64,000 nt of DNA, from assembly GCA_029974035.1 (NCBI GenBank), contig JARKQG010000104.1, positions 8,342 to 72,341 on the forward strand, in the 5' to 3' direction. This document shows positions 58,974 through 64,000 of the stretch, one piece after another. The notes beneath the pieces are model-generated. The model was not told the origin of the DNA, did no database searches, and saw only the letters and a list, made by a program, of their open reading frames with translations. Origin of the DNA: Eubacteriales bacterium (GTDB taxonomy: Bacteria > Bacillota_A > Clostridia > Christensenellales > Aristaeellaceae). The position numbers were made by a program, and so were the translations under genes. Each line of letters opens with the position of its first letter. The first letter of the stretch is position 1.

Positions 58974-59007
58974 AAATGCCAATCCCGAATAAACGAAATT
59001 GGCATTT
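58974..59007. other. Hairpin between the two tRNA genes
   Basis: AAATGCCAAT and ATTGGCATTT form a 10-bp stem with a 14-base loop. On the minus transcript it separates the two tRNAs and may guide processing; on the plus strand it ends in T. Confidence 0.5.
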
Positions 59008-59011
59008 TTTG

Positions 59012-59088
<77 letters not shown>

Positions 59089-59117
59089 ATGCTGCCGTTT
59101 TCTGGACGGCAAAAAGT

Positions 59118-59146
59118 ATTATACATCAGCGCGGCGCGTTTGTCAA
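59118..59146 (-). promoter_or_regulatory. Consensus promoter of the tRNA-Met operon
   Basis: Minus strand perfect TTGACA, 17-bp spacer, perfect TATAAT (complements of 59141-59146 and 59118-59123), 30 bases before tRNA-fMet. Confidence 0.9.
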
Positions 59147-59163
59147 GCGAAAAACGCAATTCT

Positions 59164-60066
59164 TTACGCGGGAAGTCCGCGGAGAAAGCCCAGCAGGTTG
59201 TCCCGGTCGCTGACGGTGACGAAGGGCCGGCCGATCAGCGTAAAGCAGGCGGCGGCGATGGCCGCGCCGAAGGGGATGATGTCGGCGCGCTCCGGGATCA
59301 GGCCGGGAATCCGGAGGCGCTCCCGCTGGGTCATGGCGGCAAGGCGCGCCAGCCACGCGGCGGCGGCGTCGGCGGTCAGGCGAAAGCCCTGCACCTTGGC
59401 GGCGTCGTAGCGGTCCAGCTTCTGCTCCATGGCGGCCAGCGCGGTAAACGTGCCGCCCACGGCCACCCAGCCGTCGCTGGACGGGAAGCGGAGCGCCGCC
59501 CGGGCGGCGGGCTCGAGGGCCCGGCGCGCGGTTTCGAGGAGCCGGTCAGGATCGGTTTCGCCGCCGGAGAGCGCCTTCAGCCGCACGGCGCCCATCTGCG
59601 CCGAGGCGGCGGCCAGCACGCGGCCGTCCCTTCCGGTCATGAATTCGGTGGAGCCGCCGCCGATGTCGATGACCCCGGCCGCGCCCGCAGGCGCCGCGCC
59701 CGCGTAAGCGAGGCGCGCCTCCGCCTCTCCGGAGAGCACGGAAAGCTCCACGCCCATCCGCGCCGCGCCGTCAATCAGCGCGGGGCTGCTTTTCCATCCG
59801 TCCCGCATGGCGCTGGTGCCAAAGCCATAGATCTTCCCCGCGCCCAGCGCGCGGGCCTCGTCCGCCAGGGCCTCGATGGCCGAAAGCGTCCGCGCCATGG
59901 CCGCCCCGTCCAGAAGGCCGTCCCGCAGGCCCTCCATCAGGCGCGTGACCGTTCGGCCGGTATGAATTGGAAAAAACTGGCCGCCGGAGCGCCCGGCGAC
60001 CAGCAGTCGAACCGAATTGGAGCCCACGTCGATGACGGCGACGCGATTAGTTTCCGCCTGTGACAA
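59164..60066 (-). CDS. Ppx/GppA-family phosphatase
   Basis: The 300-aa protein is the N-terminal ASKHA-fold part of the exopolyphosphatase/pppGpp phosphatase family: VAVIDVGSNSVRLLV, FGTSAMRDGWKS, the catalytic-loop region SGEAEARLAYAG, and VIDIGGGSTEFM. It lacks the C-terminal HD domain of the 500-aa enzymes. It could act on polyphosphate or (p)ppGpp. The TTG start 60066 overlaps divIC by 20 bp with GAGGTG closely upstream. It ends the yabP-yabQ-divIC operon. Confidence 0.9.
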   Translation of the reverse strand: MSQAETNRVAVIDVGSNSVRLLVAGRSGGQFFPIHTGRTVTRLMEGLRDGLLDGAAMARTLSAIEALADEARALGAGKIYGFGTSAMRDGWKSSPALIDGAARMGVELSVLSGEAEARLAYAGAAPAGAAGVIDIGGGSTEFMTGRDGRVLAAASAQMGAVRLKALSGGETDPDRLLETARRALEPAARAALRFPSSDGWVAVGGTFTALAAMEQKLDRYDAAKVQGFRLTADAAAAWLARLAAMTQRERLRIPGLIPERADIIPFGAAIAAACFTLIGRPFVTVSDRDNLLGFLRGLPA

Positions 60067-60331
60067 AACGCACCTCGTTCTTTTTCAGAAGGCCCAGCTG
60101 GTCCCGCGCCACGCGCTCCACGTATTCGCTGGTCTTGGCAAAGGCGATCTTGCGTTCCAGCGCGGCGTTCTGGTCCAGTGCCTGGGCTTTTTCGGCCTCC
60201 AGCGCCGCGATGTGCTGCGCCTGGGTGCTCAGATACTGACCCTGGCTTAAGTATACGCCGCCAAACACCATCACCAGCACGGCCATCATCAGAAGCCAGA
60301 AGCGGGGCTTGATCGTCTTTTTGCGGGACAC
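60047..60331 (-). CDS. divIC: Septum formation initiator DivIC/FtsB family
   Basis: The 94-aa bitopic protein has a basic cytoplasmic start (SRKKTIKPRF), one membrane helix (about 11-30) and an outer coiled coil (QGQYLSTQAQHIAALEAEKAQ...) ending with YVERVARDQLGLLKKNEVRF, the FtsB/DivIC signature. It works with FtsL and DivIB at the division septum. GTG 60331 gives the expected short N-terminus with AAAGG upstream. Position after yabQ matches Bacillus. Confidence 0.9.
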   Translation of the reverse strand: MSRKKTIKPRFWLLMMAVLVMVFGGVYLSQGQYLSTQAQHIAALEAEKAQALDQNAALERKIAFAKTSEYVERVARDQLGLLKKNEVRFVTGGN

Positions 60332-60396
60332 GAAGCACACAGCCTTTCTTAAGCGCAGTAATAACAATATTCTGTGCCGGATGCGGGATTCCTCCC

Positions 60397-60765
60397 TCAA
60401 CGAAAAATTTTCCGGAAGATTTTTGAGCCCGCCATCCGCCGGACGCGCCGCCACAGAAAGATCAGCGGCCGCGCGACGAGCCGCACCATGAGCGGCCGGA
60501 CCGTCAGCGCGTAGAGCACCGCCCCGGCGGCCGCGCCCATCAGCGCGTACATTCTGAAATCCAGGTAGTTGACCCGCAGCCACACCGCCGCCAGCAGCAC
60601 CGCGCAGGCCAGCGAAAAGGCGCAGTCCACCGCCAGCGTCAGGAGGCGCCCCGCCGAGAGCAGCTTTCGCACCAGCGCCGCCCCGTCAAACAAAAGCCCC
60701 GCCGCCAGCCCCGCGTACATCATCCCCAGAAAGGCCTGGGGCTGCCCCACCGTGTAGAACAGCAT
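60397..60765 (-). CDS. yabQ: Spore cortex protein YabQ
   Basis: The 122-aa membrane protein begins MLFYTVGQPQAFLGMMYAGLAAGLLFDG, typical of YabQ, and has about four helices with a basic C-terminus. In Bacillus, YabQ is needed for spore cortex formation. The ATG overlaps the yabP stop as TAATG, and divIC follows after 65 bases. Confidence 0.9.
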   Translation of the reverse strand: MLFYTVGQPQAFLGMMYAGLAAGLLFDGAALVRKLLSAGRLLTLAVDCAFSLACAVLLAAVWLRVNYLDFRMYALMGAAAGAVLYALTVRPLMVRLVARPLIFLWRRVRRMAGSKIFRKIFR

Positions 60766-61046
60766 TACTTGAACAGGCGGCCCAGCCCGCCCTTGCCCCG
60801 CGCGGCGCGCTCGTCGTACTCCAGCGCGTCGATCTGGCCCTCCACCAGCAGCTGGCCCTCCTCCAGGTTCAGCCTGGAGATGTGCAGCGCGCTGCCCACC
60901 AGCGTCATCGCGCCGGAAGAGGTGTTCAAGACGATCATCACGTCGTTGAAGCTGTCCACGTCCGTCACACCGGTAATCGTGGCGCGGCTGCGGGCGTCGA
61001 GGACCAGCGTGTGGGGCCGCTCGGCGGGGTTCGCGTCGCTTTTCAC
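60765..61046 (-). CDS. yabP: Sporulation protein YabP
   Basis: YabP is a roughly 90-aa sporulation protein; here PHTLVLDARSRATITGVTDVDSFNDVMIVL...LTVVG-like strands and HISRLNLEEGQLLVEGQIDALEY match the family. GTG 61046 (93 aa) has GGGAGG 8 bases upstream; ATG 61052, two codons earlier, is only 2 bases from it and less likely. It opens the operon; a mother-cell (sigma-E type) promoter would be expected but was not identified. Confidence 0.9.
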   Translation of the reverse strand: MKSDANPAERPHTLVLDARSRATITGVTDVDSFNDVMIVLNTSSGAMTLVGSALHISRLNLEEGQLLVEGQIDALEYDERAARGKGGLGRLFK

Positions 61047-61102
61047 ATCCATCGCCTCCCGAAACAGCGTATTCAGGACGGGGCCGCAAAATGCCCGGCG
61101 TA

Positions 61103-61111
61103 TGGTATAAT
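61103..61111 (+). promoter_or_regulatory. Extended -10 promoter of the radC-like gene
   Basis: TGGTATAAT fits the extended -10 pattern TGnTATAAT; no clear -35 box. Confidence 0.6.
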
Positions 61112-61129
61112 GGGGCGGGAGGTGGGCCG

Positions 61130-61894
61130 ATGGGCGTTCACGAGGGGCACCGGGCGCGGCTCAAGCGGCGCTTTGAAACCGAGGGGCTGGACGGCTTTCA
61201 GCCCCACGAGGCGCTGGAGCTTCTGCTGTTTCAGACGGTGGCGCGCCGGGATGTGAACCCGCTGGCCCACCGCCTGATTGAGCGCTTCGGCTCGCTGAAC
61301 GGCGTGCTGACCGCGGGCGAGGACGCGCTCTTTGCCGTTCCCGGGGTCGGCGCGCGCACGGCGGCGCTATTGGCGTTTCTGCCCGCGTTTTTTGAAACCT
61401 GCCGCGCCCGGGGAGCGGAGAACGCGCCGGTTTTGAAAAACCTCGCCGCCGCCCGCGCCTATTGCGGCCATCTGGTGGAGGGGGGCGCGGACGACCGGCT
61501 CTGGCTGATGCACCTGGGCCCCGGCGGCGCGCTGATCTTGACCGAGAGCCTCCCCGCCCCCGGCGGCCATCCCCGGGCGCGGACGGTGGTGGAGCGCGCG
61601 CTCAAAAGCCGCGCCCAGGCGCTGGTGGTGGCCGCCGCCCGGGAAAACGCCGCCTCCGGCTCCGACGACAGGAACTTTGCCTGGACGCTGGACGAGCTGC
61701 TTTCGATGATCGGCGTCACGCTGGTGGACGGCCTGATCATGGACGGCGACCGCTTTACCAGCTTCCGCCGCCAGGGCTATCTGACCGCGCCCCTGCGGGA
61801 GGGGGGTTCCGCCCCGCGCCTAATGGAGGAGCGTTGGCTGTGGGACGAAGCGGCGGAACAGGCGCCGCTTCCAAACCCGCCGCCCGAGGGGTGA
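61130..61894 (+). CDS. RadC-like protein with degenerate metal site
   Basis: The 254-aa protein has the RadC/UPF0758 layout: an N-terminal helix-hairpin-helix part (GHRARLKRRFETEGLDGFQPHEALELLLFQ...VPGVGARTAALL) and a C-terminal MPN/JAB-like domain (VVERALKSRAQALVV...GVTLVDGLIMDGDRFTSFRRQGYL). The usual zinc motif HNHPSGDPTPS is replaced by ARENAASGSDDRN, so both histidines are missing. The frame is intact with GGAGGTG 6 bases before ATG 61130. The function of RadC proteins is unsettled; this one is unlikely to be a metalloenzyme. Confidence 0.85.
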   Translation: MGVHEGHRARLKRRFETEGLDGFQPHEALELLLFQTVARRDVNPLAHRLIERFGSLNGVLTAGEDALFAVPGVGARTAALLAFLPAFFETCRARGAENAPVLKNLAAARAYCGHLVEGGADDRLWLMHLGPGGALILTESLPAPGGHPRARTVVERALKSRAQALVVAAARENAASGSDDRNFAWTLDELLSMIGVTLVDGLIMDGDRFTSFRRQGYLTAPLREGGSAPRLMEERWLWDEAAEQAPLPNPPPEG

Positions 61895-61945
61895 ACCGGC
61901 GGCGGGCGTATCCGTTTTTTTACATTCTTTTTACGGCGCAACGGC

Positions 61946-61974
61946 TTGCATTTTGGCACCATATTGGGTAAACT
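61946..61974 (+). promoter_or_regulatory. groESL promoter
   Basis: TTGCAT (61946-61951), 17-bp spacer, TAAACT (61969-61974); vegetative-type promoter immediately upstream of CIRCE. Confidence 0.75.
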
Positions 61975-61985
61975 AGAGCATGCGG

Positions 61986-62012
61986 TTAGCACTCGATTTC
62001 GATGAGTGCTAA
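61986..62012. promoter_or_regulatory. CIRCE operator (HrcA-binding site)
   Basis: TTAGCACTC-N9-GAGTGCTAA, a perfect 9-9-9 inverted repeat and the textbook CIRCE. HrcA bound here represses groESL until heat shock titrates GroEL. The hrcA gene is not in the window. Confidence 0.97.
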
Positions 62013-62042
62013 CAAACAGAGAGCATTTCAGGAGGCATGGAC

Positions 62043-62327
62043 ATGAAGATCAATCCATTGGGTGACCGCATCGTGATGAAGAATCTTGAAGCGGAAGAGA
62101 CCACCAAGGGCGGCATTCTCCTGACCAACTCGGCCAAGGAAAAGCCGCAGATGGCCGAAGTCCTGGCGGTAGGCCCGGGCGGCAACGTGGACGGCAAGGA
62201 GATCACGATGCACGTGAAGGCCGGCCAGAAGGTGATCTATTCCAAGTATGCCGGCACCGAAGTCAAGCTGGACGGCGAGGAATACATCCTCGTTCGCCAG
62301 AGCGACGTGCTGGCCGTCGTCGAATGA
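62043..62327 (+). CDS. groES: Co-chaperonin GroES
   Basis: The 94-aa protein (KINPLGDRIVMKN...GGILLTNSAKEKPQ mobile loop, EVLAVGPGG, YAGTEVKLDGEEYILVRQSDVLAVVE) caps the GroEL chamber during folding. ATG 62043 is chosen because AGGAGG is 7 bases upstream; ATG 62037 abuts that site. It lies 31 bases beyond CIRCE and 44 bases before groEL. Confidence 0.97.
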   Translation: MKINPLGDRIVMKNLEAEETTKGGILLTNSAKEKPQMAEVLAVGPGGNVDGKEITMHVKAGQKVIYSKYAGTEVKLDGEEYILVRQSDVLAVVE

Positions 62328-62350
62328 CATTTCGCGAAGAACGCAAGTAA

Positions 62351-64000
<1,650 letters not shown>

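Overview
The window is 64 kb of high-GC (visibly well above 60%) DNA from a spore-forming, anaerobic Clostridia-type bacterium of the Bacillota. The evidence is a complete gerA-type germination operon, yabP-yabQ-divIC, a four-subunit ferredoxin-dependent 2-oxoacid oxidoreductase, several signal peptidases, an Lrp/AsnC protein, CIRCE-controlled groESL and Bacillota-type tRNA-Met genes. A species cannot be named from the sequence; a Christensenellales-like lineage is only a guess.

Region by region. 1-4.8 kb: the end of rny, a structured 202-bp repeat, then parA, parB, an AsnC-like regulator and an aminotransferase. 4.8-12.3 kb (minus strand): dnaN, mnmE, ferredoxin, the oxidoreductase subunits, a DUF951 protein and three signal peptidase I paralogues, the largest of which has lost both catalytic residues. 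12.3-14.3 kb: dnaA flanked by DnaA boxes on both sides, with an AT-rich stretch; this is the probable chromosome origin. 14.3-28 kb (mostly plus): glnS, a MATE pump, an aspartate-type aminotransferase, an SPFH protein, a small DUF6132 protein too short for routine ORF lists, a short-RNA or attenuator locus ahead of a MutS2-like ATPase, a ClC channel, a HAD-thymidylate kinase fusion, a PTPE-repeat protein with a protein-kinase remnant, and a MarR regulator. 28-33.5 kb: two PAS/GGDEF/HD-GYP proteins, a MITE-like inverted-repeat element and a DUF1275 membrane protein. 33.5-40 kb: the germination operon, superoxide dismutase, a 2H phosphoesterase and small proteins.

40-58.8 kb is the accessory part. 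A membrane-anchored sugar-binding sensor, a YesM-type histidine kinase and a YesN-type regulator lie opposite a secreted two-domain esterase. An RbsABC-type ABC importer with a zinc dehydrogenase follows. Then come a TIM-barrel isomerase-like protein, a 2-hydroxyacid dehydrogenase, an AraB-like kinase, a DeoC aldolase, a short-chain dehydrogenase and a DeoR regulator. Together they read as an inducible route for an unusual sugar or polyol, entering central metabolism through kinase and aldolase steps; the substrate is not identifiable. The second copy of the 202-bp repeat lies inside this cluster, between identical 32-bp terminator hairpins.

58.8-64 kb: elongator and initiator tRNA-Met genes behind a consensus promoter, the yabP-yabQ-divIC-ppx operon, a RadC-like protein lacking its metal-binding motif, and CIRCE-groES-groEL running off the window end. 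No transposase, integrase, phage gene, rRNA or CRISPR array was seen.
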